A stretch of DNA of 64,000 nt. Origin: Rhodococcus jostii NBRC 16295. Lineage in GTDB: Bacteria > Actinomycetota > Actinomycetes > Mycobacteriales > Mycobacteriaceae. The stretch lies in assembly GCF_001894825.1 (NCBI RefSeq), contig NZ_BCWY01000006.1, positions 1-64,000 on the forward strand. The letters run 5' to 3'. Of the stretch, positions 39,020 to 48,951 are shown one piece after another (the stretch's first letter is position 1; each line of letters starts with the position of its first letter). The translations under genes were made by a program, and so were the position numbers. The notes beneath the pieces are model-generated. The model saw only the letters and a program-made list of their open reading frames with translations. It did no database searches and was not told the DNA's origin.

Positions 39020-40615
39020 TTAGGCCAGGTTGACGAGCTCGATCTTGGTGGCGCCGACGGCGGTGGAGATCGCGTCCCGCACCTCGCTCGGCACCTCGCG
39101 GTCGACGCGGAGGAGGATGGTGGCACCCTCGCCCTCGGCGTCCTGGCTGAGCTGCGCGGCCTGGATGTCGATGCCGGCGTTGCCGAGCTGCGTGCCGATC
39201 TTGCCCAGCGCGCCGGGCTGATCGGTGTAGTTGACCACCAGGTTGAGACCCTCTGCGCGCAGTTCGAAGTTGCGGCCGTTGATGTTGACGATCTTCTCGA
39301 CCTGCTGCGGGCCGGTCAGGGTGCCCGACACGTTGATGACACTGCCGTCACCGAACACGGCACGCAGGTCGACGACACTGCGGTGGTTGGGGCTCTCGGC
39401 CGCCTTGGTGACCTCGGCCGTCACGCCACGCTCTTCGGCGAGTGCGGGAGCGTTGACGAACGTGACCGCGTCCTCGATGACGGCGGAGAACACGCCGCGC
39501 AGAGCCGACAGGGCCAGCACCTCGACGTCCTCGGAGGCGAGCTCGCCGCGCACGTCGACCGAGAGGTTGACGGGCAGTTCACCCGACAGCGCACCGATGA
39601 GCACACCCTGCTTGCGGACGATCTCGAGCCACGGGGCAACTTCCTCGCCCACGGCGCCACCGGACACGTTGACGGCGTCGGGAACGAAATCGCCTGCGAG
39701 AGCGAGCAGTACGGACTTCGCGACGTCGGTTCCGGCGCGGTCCTGCGCTTCACTCGTGGACGCACCGAGGTGCGGCGTCACGACGACCTCGGGCAGGTCG
39801 AACAGCGGGCTGTCGGTGCAGGGTTCGGTCTCGAACACGTCGAGGCCCGCGGCGCGGACGTGACCCGACTTGATGGCCTCGGCCAGAGCGGCCTCGTCGA
39901 TCAGACCGCCACGGGCGGCATTGACGATGACGACGCCCTTCTTGGTCTTCGCCAGGTTCTCCGTGCCCAGCAGCCCCTTCGTCTCTGGAGTCTTGGGGAG
40001 GTGCACGGAAATGAGGTCTGCGCGCTCCAGCAGTTCGTCGAGGGTGACGAGCTCGATGCCGAGCTGCGCGGCACGGGCGGCCGACACGTAGGGGTCGTAC
40101 GCGATGACGTGGGTCTCGAACGCGGCGAGACGCTGCGCGAACAGCTGGCCGATGCGGCCGAGGCCGACGACACCGACGGTCTTGCCGAAGATCTCCACAC
40201 CGTTGAACTTGCTGCGCTTCCACTCGCGGTCGCGCAGGGTGGCGTCGGCCGCGGGGATCTGGCGGGCCGTGGCGAGCATCAGCGCGACGGCGTGCTCGGC
40301 GGCCGTGTGGATGTTGGACGTCGGGGCGTTGACGACCATGACACCGCGCTCGGTGGCGGCGGGCACGTCGACGTTGTCGAGGCCGACGCCGGCGCGGGCG
40401 ACGATCTTGAGCTTGGTTCCGGCCGCCAGGACCTCGGCGTCGACGGTGGTGGCGGAACGGACGAGGATCGCGTCGGCCTCGGGCACGGCCGCGAGCAGGG
40501 CCGGGCGATCAGGTCCGTCGACCCAACGCACCTCCACACCGTCGCCCAATGCCTCGACGGTGGACGGCGCGAGCTTGTCGGCGATCAGAACTACAGGACG
40601 GCCTGGCTGGCTCAC
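39020..40615 (-). CDS. serA: D-3-phosphoglycerate dehydrogenase
   Basis: This is the first enzyme of serine synthesis, oxidising 3-phosphoglycerate. The 531-residue long form has a substrate/NAD domain (GKTVGVVGLGRIGQLFAQRL; catalytic Arg in VNAARGGLIDEAAL; Glu in DVFETEP; His in TPHLGASTSEAQDRAG). It also has an ASB allosteric domain (about residues 320-445) and a C-terminal ACT domain (LNLVVNYTDQPGALGKIGTQLG) that senses serine in mycobacteria. GTG 40615 has GGGAG upstream and fits homologues. A longer frame to 40663 is less likely. Confidence 0.97.
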   Translation of the reverse strand: MSQPGRPVVLIADKLAPSTVEALGDGVEVRWVDGPDRPALLAAVPEADAILVRSATTVDAEVLAAGTKLKIVARAGVGLDNVDVPAATERGVMVVNAPTSNIHTAAEHAVALMLATARQIPAADATLRDREWKRSKFNGVEIFGKTVGVVGLGRIGQLFAQRLAAFETHVIAYDPYVSAARAAQLGIELVTLDELLERADLISVHLPKTPETKGLLGTENLAKTKKGVVIVNAARGGLIDEAALAEAIKSGHVRAAGLDVFETEPCTDSPLFDLPEVVVTPHLGASTSEAQDRAGTDVAKSVLLALAGDFVPDAVNVSGGAVGEEVAPWLEIVRKQGVLIGALSGELPVNLSVDVRGELASEDVEVLALSALRGVFSAVIEDAVTFVNAPALAEERGVTAEVTKAAESPNHRSVVDLRAVFGDGSVINVSGTLTGPQQVEKIVNINGRNFELRAEGLNLVVNYTDQPGALGKIGTQLGNAGIDIQAAQLSQDAEGEGATILLRVDREVPSEVRDAISTAVGATKIELVNLA

Positions 40616-40748
40616 GTGCAAACTCCCTGAATAGGTGGGTGTGGGGGTGTTGAAACCACACACAGCTTAGTCCGCCCTCACAGGGAAACCGCATCCTGGT
40701 CTGCGATACCACATACTGGACGCCTGCAACAACGGAATCGGACACGAA

Positions 40749-40815
40749 GCAACACCGGCCCAATGTCACATCGGGGGCCTCTGACGAGACCGATGCGACA
40801 TCGGGCCGGTGCTGC
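40749..40815 (-). terminator. 26-bp hairpin after ilvC
   Basis: Arms 40749-40774 and 40790-40815 are complementary over 26 bp with a 15-base loop. On the minus-strand RNA (the ilvC direction) the three imperfect positions are G-U pairs, so the stem is unbroken. On the plus strand they would be A-C mismatches. It lies 24 bp after the ilvC stop and probably ends the ilvBNC transcript before serA. No U-tract follows. Confidence 0.85.
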
Positions 40816-40839
40816 GGTGGAACCGTAAAGCAATGAAAC

Positions 40840-41856
<1,017 letters not shown>

Positions 41857-41891
41857 TCAACCTCTTTCTTGGAATGTGCGTAACTAAAGTA

Positions 41892-42395
41892 CTAGCGAGT
41901 GGCCGTGATGGACTTCGGCCCCCGTCCCACGGCCACGACCCCGGACTGCACGATCTCCCGGATGCCGTACGGATCGAGCATCCGCAGCAGCGCATCCAGC
42001 TTGGATCGCGTTCCAGTCGCCTCGATCGTGACCGACTCCGGGGAGACGTCGATCACCTTGGCGCGGAACAGATTCACCGTCTCGATCACCTGCGTGCGCA
42101 CGCTGGCGTCGGCTCGCACCTTGATGAGCACCAACTCGCGGGCGACGGAGGCCTCACCGTCCTGCTCGACGATCTTGATGACGTTGATGAGCTTGTTGAG
42201 CTGCTTGGTCACCTGCTCGAGCGGGAATTCGTCGACGGTCACGACGATGGTCATGCGTGAGATCTCCGGAAGCTCGGTACCACCGACGGCGAGCGACTCG
42301 ATGTTGAACCCACGACGGGAGAACAGCGCGGCCACCCTGGCCAGCACGCCCGGCTTGTCCTCGACGAGAACACTGAGGGTGTGGCTGGTGCTCAC
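41892..42395 (-). CDS. ilvN: Acetolactate synthase small (regulatory) subunit
   Basis: This 167-residue regulatory subunit has an N-terminal ACT domain ([34 protein letters not shown]) that binds valine for feedback inhibition, and a C-terminal ALS_ss domain. It stimulates IlvB. GTG 42395 overlaps the ilvB stop as GTGA, so the two subunits are translationally coupled. The frame extends upstream to 42563 inside ilvB, which is not part of the protein. Confidence 0.96.
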   Translation of the reverse strand: MSTSHTLSVLVEDKPGVLARVAALFSRRGFNIESLAVGGTELPEISRMTIVVTVDEFPLEQVTKQLNKLINVIKIVEQDGEASVARELVLIKVRADASVRTQVIETVNLFRAKVIDVSPESVTIEATGTRSKLDALLRMLDPYGIREIVQSGVVAVGRGPKSITATR

Positions 42396-44335
42396 TGATC
42401 TTCCTCCCCGGCCGCTGCGGCCGTGCCCGAACGCTGCTCGCGCTCCATGGCCTCGTGAATGACGGCCGGCTCGGCAGCCGCCTCGTCGTCGTCGAACAGC
42501 GGACGGATGCCCCGCGCCGCCATGATCTCGTCGTTGCTCGTACCCGCGGCGACCATCGGCCACACCTGGGCGTCGGCGCCGACGATGAAGTCGATCACCA
42601 CCGGCTTGTCGTTGATGGCCTGAGCCTCACGGATCGCAGCCTCGACGTCCTCTTCGCGCTCGACGCGAATGCCGTGGCAGCCCAACGCCTCCGCGAGCTT
42701 GACGAAGTCGGGGATGCGGATCGCACCGTGCGTGCCGAGGTTGGTGTTGGAGTAGCGCTGGTCGTAGAACAGCGTCTGCCACTGACGCACCATGCCGAGG
42801 TTTCCGTTGTTGATGAGCGCAACCTTGATCGGGATACCCTCGAGCGCGCAGGTGGCGAGTTCCTGATTGGTCATCTGGAAGCAGCCGTCACCGTCGATGG
42901 CCCACACCTCGGTGTCGGGCATACCCATCTTGGCGCCCATCGCGGCGGGCACGGCGTAGCCCATCGTGCCGAGACCGCCCGAGTTCAGCCACGTGCGCGG
43001 CTTCTCGTAGTTGACGAACTGCGCGGCCCACATCTGGTGCTGCCCGACGCCGGCGCAGTAGATCGCGTCGGGACCGGCGAGCTTGCCGACCGCCTGGATC
43101 ACGAACTCCGGGGACAGCGCGCCGTCGGAGGGACGGTCGTAGCTGAGCGGGTACGTGCGACGGATTCCGTCGAGGTACGCCCACCACTCGGTGAGGTCCA
43201 GCGTGGTTCCGGTGGCCAGGTCGGCCTTGATCGCCTCGATCAGTTCGACGATGACCTCTTTGCAGTCGCCCACGATCGGGACGTCCGCGTACCGGTTCTT
43301 GCCGATCTCCGCCGGGTCGATGTCGGCGTGGATGACCTTGGCGTCGGGGGCGAACGAATCGAGCTGACCGGTGACGCGGTCGTCGAAGCGCGCGCCGAGG
43401 GTGATCAGCAGGTCGCTACGCTGCAGCGCCGCCACCGCCGCGACCGTGCCGTGCATGCCGGGCATGCCGCAGTTCAGCGTGTGACTGTCCGGGAATGCGC
43501 CGCGCGCCATGAGGGTGGTGACCACCGGAATGCCGGTGAGCTCGGCCAGTTCCAGCAGTTCCGGAGACGATTCCGACTTGATCACGCCGCCACCGACGTA
43601 GAGCACCGGGTGCTTCGCGTCGGCGATCAGACGAGCGGCCTCGCGGACCTGCTTGCCGTGCGGCTTGGTGACGGGACGGTATCCGGGCAGTCGCATCTCC
43701 GGCGGCCACGAGAACGTCGTCTGCGCCTGGAGAACGTCCTTCGGGATGTCGACGAGCACCGCGCCGGGTCGACCACTGGACGCGAGGTAGAAGGCTTCCG
43801 CGATGATCCGGGGAATGTCGACGCCGTCGGTGATGAGAAAGTTGTGCTTGGTGATCGGCATCGTGATGCCGGAGATGTCGGCTTCCTGGAACGCGTCGGT
43901 CCCGATGAGCGCCCGGCCGACCTGGCCGGTGATCGCCACGACCGGAACGGAGTCCATCTGGGCGTCGGCGAGCGGAGTCACGAGGTTGGTGGCACCCGGG
44001 CCCGACGTCGCCATGCAGACGCCGACCTTGCCGGTCGCCTGGGCGTAACCGGTGGCGGCGTGGCCTGCTCCCTGCTCGTGACGGACGAGCACGTGCCGGA
44101 CCTTCTTCGAGTCGAAGAGCGGGTCGTAGACAGGGAGAACGGCACCACCCGGAATGCCGAATACCGTGTCGACCTCGAGCTCCTCGAGGGCTCGGACCAC
44201 GGACTGGGCGCCACTGACCCGCTCGGGGGCGAGTTGGCGGCGGCTACCGGTCTGCGTCGCGGCTGCCGCGGTCGTCGGGCTTGCTGCCCCCGACTTGCGC
44301 GGCGTGGGTTGAGGCCGTGCGGTTGGTGCGCTCAC
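42392..44335 (-). CDS. ilvB: Acetolactate synthase large (catalytic) subunit
   Basis: This thiamine-diphosphate/FAD enzyme condenses pyruvate to acetolactate (or with 2-oxobutyrate). The 647-residue product has a variable Ala/Thr/Pro N-terminus (about 40 residues), [17 protein letters not shown] with the catalytic Glu region, [10 protein letters not shown] (FAD domain), and the TPP motif [29 protein letters not shown]. It starts at GTG 44335. It is preceded by a 148-base leader with a peptide and an attenuator, so expression responds to supply of charged branched-chain tRNAs. Confidence 0.97.
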   Translation of the reverse strand: MSAPTARPQPTPRKSGAASPTTAAAATQTGSRRQLAPERVSGAQSVVRALEELEVDTVFGIPGGAVLPVYDPLFDSKKVRHVLVRHEQGAGHAATGYAQATGKVGVCMATSGPGATNLVTPLADAQMDSVPVVAITGQVGRALIGTDAFQEADISGITMPITKHNFLITDGVDIPRIIAEAFYLASSGRPGAVLVDIPKDVLQAQTTFSWPPEMRLPGYRPVTKPHGKQVREAARLIADAKHPVLYVGGGVIKSESSPELLELAELTGIPVVTTLMARGAFPDSHTLNCGMPGMHGTVAAVAALQRSDLLITLGARFDDRVTGQLDSFAPDAKVIHADIDPAEIGKNRYADVPIVGDCKEVIVELIEAIKADLATGTTLDLTEWWAYLDGIRRTYPLSYDRPSDGALSPEFVIQAVGKLAGPDAIYCAGVGQHQMWAAQFVNYEKPRTWLNSGGLGTMGYAVPAAMGAKMGMPDTEVWAIDGDGCFQMTNQELATCALEGIPIKVALINNGNLGMVRQWQTLFYDQRYSNTNLGTHGAIRIPDFVKLAEALGCHGIRVEREEDVEAAIREAQAINDKPVVIDFIVGADAQVWPMVAAGTSNDEIMAARGIRPLFDDDEAAAEPAVIHEAMEREQRSGTAAAAGEEDQ

Positions 44336-44367
44336 TGGGAAATCCTCTGATTCTGGCTCCGGGCAAC

Positions 44368-44400
44368 AAAAAACCCCCGTCAGCGAATGCTGTACGAGGG
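44368..44400 (-). terminator. ilvB attenuator (intrinsic terminator in leader)
   Basis: On the minus-strand RNA, CCCTCGT (44394-44400) pairs with ACGGGGG (44374-44380), and CAGC pairs with GCTG inside it around an ATTC loop, with one bulged A. Six U residues follow (44368-44373). The structure lies 32 bp before the ilvB start and after the leader peptide, as expected for a transcription attenuator. Confidence 0.9.
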
Positions 44401-44436
44401 TGGCGCGTCGTTATCTGGCGAGTTGAAGGAATCGAC

Positions 44437-44484
44437 TCAGGCGACGACGCGCCGGCCGATTACGAGCAACTCATTCTGTTTCAC
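44437..44484 (-). CDS. ilvL: ilvB leader peptide (attenuation control)
   Basis: A 16-codon open frame (GTG 44484 to TGA 44437) encodes MKQNELLVIGRRVVA. Six of the 15 codons are for Leu, Val or Ile (LLVI then VV). The GTG begins 7 nt after a TACCGT -10 box, so the mRNA very probably starts at or one base before the start codon and the peptide is translated leaderlessly; no Shine-Dalgarno sequence is seen. The stop lies 36 nt before the attenuator stem. This fits ribosome-stalling control of ilvBNC by charged branched-chain tRNAs, as known for C. glutamicum and other bacteria. Confidence 0.82.
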   Translation of the reverse strand: MKQNELLVIGRRVVA

Positions 44485-44491
44485 GCGCTCG

Positions 44492-44521
44492 ACGGTAGGC
44501 GCGCTAATGGTGAACAGTCAA
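44492..44521 (-). promoter_or_regulatory. ilvBNC promoter
   Basis: TTGACT (44516-44521) and TACCGT (44492-44497) are separated by 18 bp on the minus strand, close to the housekeeping consensus (TTGACA, TAnnnT). The predicted start of transcription is at 44484-44485, on the GTG of the leader peptide. Confidence 0.75.
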
Positions 44522-44581
44522 CTTGGTGAGTCGGCCGTCCCAGAATATGAGATACATCGGCTGCGGTGCGAAGATGTAGAG

Positions 44582-45100
44582 GTGTCAACTTCGCAGCAGC
44601 CCGTGCCACCAGAATCATCATCCCACACGACGAACCCACCCAAGCAGGTCATCCGGATTTCTCCTTTGGCCTACCTGGGATGCGCCTTCCTCCTGTTCGC
44701 CGTGTCGTTCCCCATCTTCGGCTGGCCCGCCGCCTTCGGCTGGCTCGTGATCGCCCCGATCGTCGCGGTGGCCTGGGTCGCACGGGTGCGCACCACGGTC
44801 ACCTCCGACGGGCTCGAAGTGCGCCGGCTGTTCGGCAGCCGATCGCTGGACTGGTCCGAGATCACGGGATTCCGCTTCCCCAAGCGCGGCTGGGCCCGGG
44901 CAACGTTGGCGGACGGCGGCGAGGTCACCCTTCCCGTGGTCACGTTCGACCGGCTCCCCGATATCGCCGAGGCGAGCGGCGGCCGGATCACCGACCCCTA
45001 CGCAGCAGCCGCCGCAGCGGAGGAAGCGGGCCACCACGCCGCGACCGAAGCGAACGGCGAGCGCCCGGCGAAGAACCGGCCGGACACAGACGGGGAATAG
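44582..45100 (+). CDS. PH-like domain membrane protein (Cfp6 homologue)
   Basis: This 172-residue protein has two closely spaced membrane helices (about residues 27-66, LAYLGCAFLLFAVSFPIFGWP and FGWLVIAPIVAVAWVA). They are followed by a bacterial PH-like domain (TTVTSDGLEVRRLFGSRSLDWSEITGFRFPKRGWARATLADG), then an Ala/Glu-rich tail. Rv3004 (Cfp6) occupies the same site divergent from ilvB. Function is unknown. GTG 44582 is chosen because earlier in-frame starts lie in the ilvB leader. ilvD follows 52 bp later. Confidence 0.8.
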   Translation: MSTSQQPVPPESSSHTTNPPKQVIRISPLAYLGCAFLLFAVSFPIFGWPAAFGWLVIAPIVAVAWVARVRTTVTSDGLEVRRLFGSRSLDWSEITGFRFPKRGWARATLADGGEVTLPVVTFDRLPDIAEASGGRITDPYAAAAAAEEAGHHAATEANGERPAKNRPDTDGE

Positions 45101-45152
45101 TGCGCGAGTAGCGTTTGTCAGTACTTCCGTACGCTGACTAAGGAATACGCTC

Positions 45153-46997
45153 ATGCCCCCGCTGAGGTCCCGAACCACCACCGCAGGACGAAATGCCGCA
45201 GGCGCCCGCGCACTGTGGCGCGCCACCGGAATGACCGACTCCGACTTCGGGAAGCCGATCGTCGCGATCGCGAACTCGTACACGCAGTTCGTTCCCGGGC
45301 ACGTCCACCTCAAGAACGTCGGCGACATCGTCGCCGACGCCGTCCGCGCCGCCGGTGGTGTACCTCGCGAGTTCCACACGATCGCTGTCGACGACGGCAT
45401 CGCGATGGGACACGGCGGCATGCTGTATTCCCTTCCCAGCCGCGAGATCATCGCCGACTCCGTCGAGTACATGGTCAACGCGCACACCGCCGACGCGCTC
45501 GTCTGCATCTCCAACTGCGACAAGATCACCCCCGGAATGCTCAATGCGGCACTGCGTTTGAACGTCCCCACCGTGTTCGTGTCGGGCGGGCCGATGGAGG
45601 CGGGCAAGGCGGTCGTGGTGAACGGTGTCGCACAGGCGCCGACCGACCTCATCACCGCGATCTCGGCGAGCGCCAACGACCAGGTCGACGACGAAGGACT
45701 GTCCGAGGTCGAGCGCAGCGCGTGCCCGACGTGCGGGTCGTGCTCGGGCATGTTCACTGCGAACTCGATGAACTGCCTCACCGAGGCGCTCGGCCTGGCG
45801 TTGCCGGGCAACGGTTCCACCCTCGCCACCCACGAGGCCCGCCGCGCGCTGTTCACCCGCGCCGGCACCACCGTCGTCGACGCCGCCCTCAGGTACTACC
45901 GCGACGAGGACGACTCCGTCCTCCCCCGCAACATCGCGACGCCTGCCGCGTTCCGCAACGCGATGGCACTGGACGTCGCGATGGGCGGTTCCACCAACAC
46001 GGTGCTGCACACTCTCGCGGCCGCCCAGGAGGGTGAGGTCTACGACTTCGACCTCGACAAGATCGACGAGATAAGCCGCAAGGTGCCGTGCCTGTCGAAG
46101 GTCTCGCCGAACTCGGACTACCACATGGAGGACGTGCACCGGGCCGGCGGAATTCCCGCGATCCTCGGCGAACTCCGCCGCGCGGGACTGCTCGAGAGCG
46201 ACGTCTCCACCGTGCACACGAAGAGCTTCGACGAGTGGCTCGACACGTGGGACATCCGCTCCGGCAAGGCATCCGACGAGGCCGTCGAACTGTTCCACGC
46301 CGCTCCCGGCGGGGTGCGCACCACCGAGCCGTTCTCCACGAACAACCGGTGGTCGACGCTCGACACGGACGCCGCCAACGGCTGCATCCGCGACTTCGAG
46401 CACAAGCACACCGCGGAAGGCGGCCTCGCCGTGCTGCGCGGCAACATTGCCGTCGACGGCGCGGTCATCAAGACGGCGGGCATCGACGAAGACCTGTTCC
46501 ACTTCCAGGGACCCGCGCGTGTGGTGGAGTCGCAGGAGGAGGCGGTGTCGGTGATCCTCGGCAAGAAGATCCAGCCCGGCGAGGTCCTCGTCGTGCGCTA
46601 CGAGGGTCCCGCCGGCGGCCCGGGCATGCAGGAGATGCTGCACCCCACCGCATTCCTGAAGGGCTCCGGGCTCGGGAAGAAGTGCGCGCTGATCACCGAC
46701 GGCCGATTCTCCGGTGGTTCGTCGGGGCTGTCCATCGGCCACATCTCCCCCGAAGCCGCGAGCGGCGGCGCCATCGGCCTGGTGGAGGACGGCGACCAGA
46801 TCCTCATCGACATCGCGACACGCACGCTGAAGCTTCTCGTCGACGACGCGGTGCTCGCGGAGCGCCGGGCCAAGATGGAGTCGTCCGAGCGTCCGTGGCA
46901 GCCGTTGAACCGCGAACGCACCGTCACCACGGCCCTGCGCGCCTACGCCGCGCTGGCCACGTCCGCAGACAAGGGCGCGGTCCGCCAGGTTCCCTGA
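45153..46997 (+). CDS. ilvD: Dihydroxy-acid dehydratase
   Basis: This Fe-S enzyme dehydrates the dihydroxy-acids made by IlvC, the common third step of valine and isoleucine synthesis. The 614-residue product has cluster cysteines in [10 protein letters not shown] and [18 protein letters not shown], and the substrate/Mg region [12 protein letters not shown] and [23 protein letters not shown] 45153 follows an AAGGA. An imperfect inverted repeat (45117-45138) precedes the start. It is placed next to ilvBNC here, whereas I recall it elsewhere in M. tuberculosis. Confidence 0.97.
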   Translation: MPPLRSRTTTAGRNAAGARALWRATGMTDSDFGKPIVAIANSYTQFVPGHVHLKNVGDIVADAVRAAGGVPREFHTIAVDDGIAMGHGGMLYSLPSREIIADSVEYMVNAHTADALVCISNCDKITPGMLNAALRLNVPTVFVSGGPMEAGKAVVVNGVAQAPTDLITAISASANDQVDDEGLSEVERSACPTCGSCSGMFTANSMNCLTEALGLALPGNGSTLATHEARRALFTRAGTTVVDAALRYYRDEDDSVLPRNIATPAAFRNAMALDVAMGGSTNTVLHTLAAAQEGEVYDFDLDKIDEISRKVPCLSKVSPNSDYHMEDVHRAGGIPAILGELRRAGLLESDVSTVHTKSFDEWLDTWDIRSGKASDEAVELFHAAPGGVRTTEPFSTNNRWSTLDTDAANGCIRDFEHKHTAEGGLAVLRGNIAVDGAVIKTAGIDEDLFHFQGPARVVESQEEAVSVILGKKIQPGEVLVVRYEGPAGGPGMQEMLHPTAFLKGSGLGKKCALITDGRFSGGSSGLSIGHISPEAASGGAIGLVEDGDQILIDIATRTLKLLVDDAVLAERRAKMESSERPWQPLNRERTVTTALRAYAALATSADKGAVRQVP

Positions 46998-47030
46998 CCG
47001 TCCCCAGGGGTCGCACCGACCGAGACACGA

Positions 47031-47073
47031 AGCCGGGTGCCGCAGCAGGAAGCTCCTGCCGCGGCATCCGGCT
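47031..47073 (+). terminator. ilvD terminator
   Basis: A hairpin has a 13-bp outer stem (47031-47043 with 47061-47073, one G-U pair), one A/C mismatch, and a 5-bp inner stem GCAGG/CCTGC with an AAGCT loop. It lies 33 bp after the ilvD stop. No T tract follows. Confidence 0.8.
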
Positions 47074-47132
47074 TCCGTCGTCGTGGAGGCCGTCGATTCC
47101 TCCTCCTCGAATGTGACCGATTCCGACTCGAA

Positions 47133-47148
47133 TGTGACCACGCTCACG
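47133..47148 (+). promoter_or_regulatory. CRP/GlxR-type operator candidate
   Basis: TGTGACCACGCTCACG matches the actinobacterial CRP palindrome TGTGA-N6-TCACA at nine of ten defined positions. It lies 199 bp upstream of the permease start. This is from inspection only; binding is unproved. Confidence 0.45.
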
Positions 47149-47346
47149 GGTGATCAACTCGCTCAGACGGAAACACCGCAGAACACGTTCTACTGATCGA
47201 ATTGATCAGTTGAGCCGACCCTTCTTGCACACGGCGCTCAGTAGTGGTTCCCTCAGTTGGCCGTTGAGACCTACATCACAATCGGCAGCACCACCGGAAC
47301 ATCTCCGGCCCACGAGGCCATCGGGAACACAACCAAGGAGCGACAC

Positions 47347-48882
47347 ATGCCAGGAGTCGGCATTTGGCGAACGAAATCCGTTGAGCAATCGATAGCGGAC
47401 ACCGACGAACCCGACACCCGGCTGCGGAGGGAACTCACCGCGAAGGACCTCACCGTCTTCGGTGTCGCCGTCGTGATCGGCGCCGGCATCTTCACGCTCA
47501 CCGCCCGGACTGCAGGCAACGTCGCCGGGCCGTCCATCTCGCTCGCCTTCGTCCTCGCCGCCATCGCGTGCGGCCTGGCCGCCCTCTGCTACGCCGAGTT
47601 CGCATCCACCGTCCCCGTCGCGGGCAGTGCGTACACCTTCTCCTACGCCACCTTCGGCGAGTTCGTCGCCTGGATCATCGGCTGGGACCTCATCCTCGAA
47701 TTCGCCCTCGCGGCGGCCGTCGTCTCCAAGGGCTGGTCGCTGTACCTGGGTAACGTCCTCGGGTTCAGCGGATCCACCACGGCCCACCTCGGGCCCATCG
47801 ACTTCGACTGGGGCTCGCTGATCATCGTCGGCGGCATCACCATCGTGCTCGCCATCGGCACCAAGGTGTCCTCACGCGTGTCCGCCGTCATCACGGCCAT
47901 CAAGATCGCCGTCGTCCTCCTCGTCATCGCGGTCGGCGTCTTCTACATCAAGAAGGAGAACTACGCCCCGTACATTCCGCCGGCCGAGGGCAACGAGAGC
48001 GCCGCGCACGGTGTGCACCAGACCCTCTTCTCCTTCCTCTCCGGTGCCGACGGCAGCAGCTACGGCTGGTACGGCCTCCTCGCCGCCGCGAGCCTCGTCT
48101 TCTTCGCCTTCATCGGATTCGACGTCGTCGCCACCACCGCCGAGGAAACCAAGAACCCGCAGAAGGCTCTGCCCCGCGGCATCCTCGGCTCCCTCGCGAT
48201 CGTCACCGTGCTCTACGTCGCCGTGACCCTCGTGATCACCGGAATGGTGAAGTACACCGACCTCAAGACCGGTAGCCCGCTCGTCGGCGACAGCAGCGCC
48301 ACCCTGGCGACCGCCTTCGAGGCACACGGCATCACCTGGGCTCAGACCGCCATCAACTTCGGCGGGCTCGCCGGCCTGACCACCGTCGTGATGGTGATGA
48401 TGCTCGGCCAGACCCGCGTCCTCTTCGCCATGTCCCGCGACGGACTCGTGCCCCGCAGTCTCGCCAAGACCGGCAAGAACGGCACCCCCGTCCGCATCAC
48501 ACTGTTCGTCGGCGCCGTCGTGGCACTGCTCGCCGCCTTCTTCCCGATGGGCACGCTCGAGGAGATGGTGAACATCGGCACCCTCTTCGCGTTCGTCCTG
48601 GTCTGCATCGGCGTCATCATCCTGCGCCGCACCCGCCCCGACCTGCCCCGCGGATTCCGCGTTCCGCTGGTCCCGCTCGTTCCCATCCTCGCCGTCCTGG
48701 CCTGCGGCTGGCTGATGCTGAACCTCTCCGTCGAAACCTGGATCCGATTCCTGGTGTGGATGGCCCTCGGCGTCGTCGTCTACCTCGCCTACGGCCGGCG
48801 CAAGTCCGTCCTCGGACAGAGGCTGAAAGCACAGGCAGGCCCGCCCGAGGAGGAGAACATCCCGGAACTCGTCCAGCGTTGA
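47347..48882 (+). CDS. APC-family amino-acid permease
   Basis: This 511-residue integral membrane protein has about twelve helices and is of the cationic amino acid transporter/YfnA type. The N-terminus RLRRELTAKDLTVFGVAVVIGAGIFTLTA contains the substrate-contacting GAGIF motif of the APC fold, and FIGFDVVATTAEETKNPQKALPRGI is the family signature. Substrate is probably an amino acid, otherwise unresolved. ATG 47347 has AAGGAG 6 nt upstream. A longer frame to 47257 is rejected. The long upstream region contains a CRP-like site, so carbon-source control is plausible. It ends before a strong hairpin shared with the convergent DoxX gene. Confidence 0.93.
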   Translation: MPGVGIWRTKSVEQSIADTDEPDTRLRRELTAKDLTVFGVAVVIGAGIFTLTARTAGNVAGPSISLAFVLAAIACGLAALCYAEFASTVPVAGSAYTFSYATFGEFVAWIIGWDLILEFALAAAVVSKGWSLYLGNVLGFSGSTTAHLGPIDFDWGSLIIVGGITIVLAIGTKVSSRVSAVITAIKIAVVLLVIAVGVFYIKKENYAPYIPPAEGNESAAHGVHQTLFSFLSGADGSSYGWYGLLAAASLVFFAFIGFDVVATTAEETKNPQKALPRGILGSLAIVTVLYVAVTLVITGMVKYTDLKTGSPLVGDSSATLATAFEAHGITWAQTAINFGGLAGLTTVVMVMMLGQTRVLFAMSRDGLVPRSLAKTGKNGTPVRITLFVGAVVALLAAFFPMGTLEEMVNIGTLFAFVLVCIGVIILRRTRPDLPRGFRVPLVPLVPILAVLACGWLMLNLSVETWIRFLVWMALGVVVYLAYGRRKSVLGQRLKAQAGPPEEENIPELVQR

Positions 48883-48893
48883 TCTGACGAGAA

Positions 48894-48936
48894 CGACTGC
48901 GCCGCACTCCCGATCCCGGGGTGCGGCGCAGTCGTG
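48894..48936. terminator. Terminator between permease and doxX-like gene
   Basis: An 18-bp stem (48894-48911 with 48919-48936, one U-G pair on the plus strand) with a 7-base loop lies between two convergent genes, 12 bp after the permease stop. There is no T tract. Confidence 0.85.
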
Positions 48937-48951
48937 GAATGTGCGAAACGA

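Larger units (their letters stand above)
46998..47346. other. 349-bp intergenic region ilvD to permease
   Basis: No credible gene lies here. In order, I see the ilvD terminator (47031-47073), a 13-bp direct repeat (CTCGAATGTGACC at 47106-47118 and 47127-47139), a CRP-like palindrome overlapping the second copy (47133-47148), and an inverted repeat ACTGATC/GATCAGT (47192-47210). The permease ribosome-binding site AAGGAG follows. It looks like a multi-site promoter region for the permease. Confidence 0.7.

Noticed and set aside
42455-44350. 631-codon plus-strand frame opposite ilvB
   Set aside because: Antisense of ilvB and its leader; composition typical of a GC shadow frame.
47181-47190. GAACACGTTC as a possible LexA (SOS) box
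   Set aside because: The actinobacterial SOS box needs GAAC-N4-GTTC; here the spacer is 2 bases.
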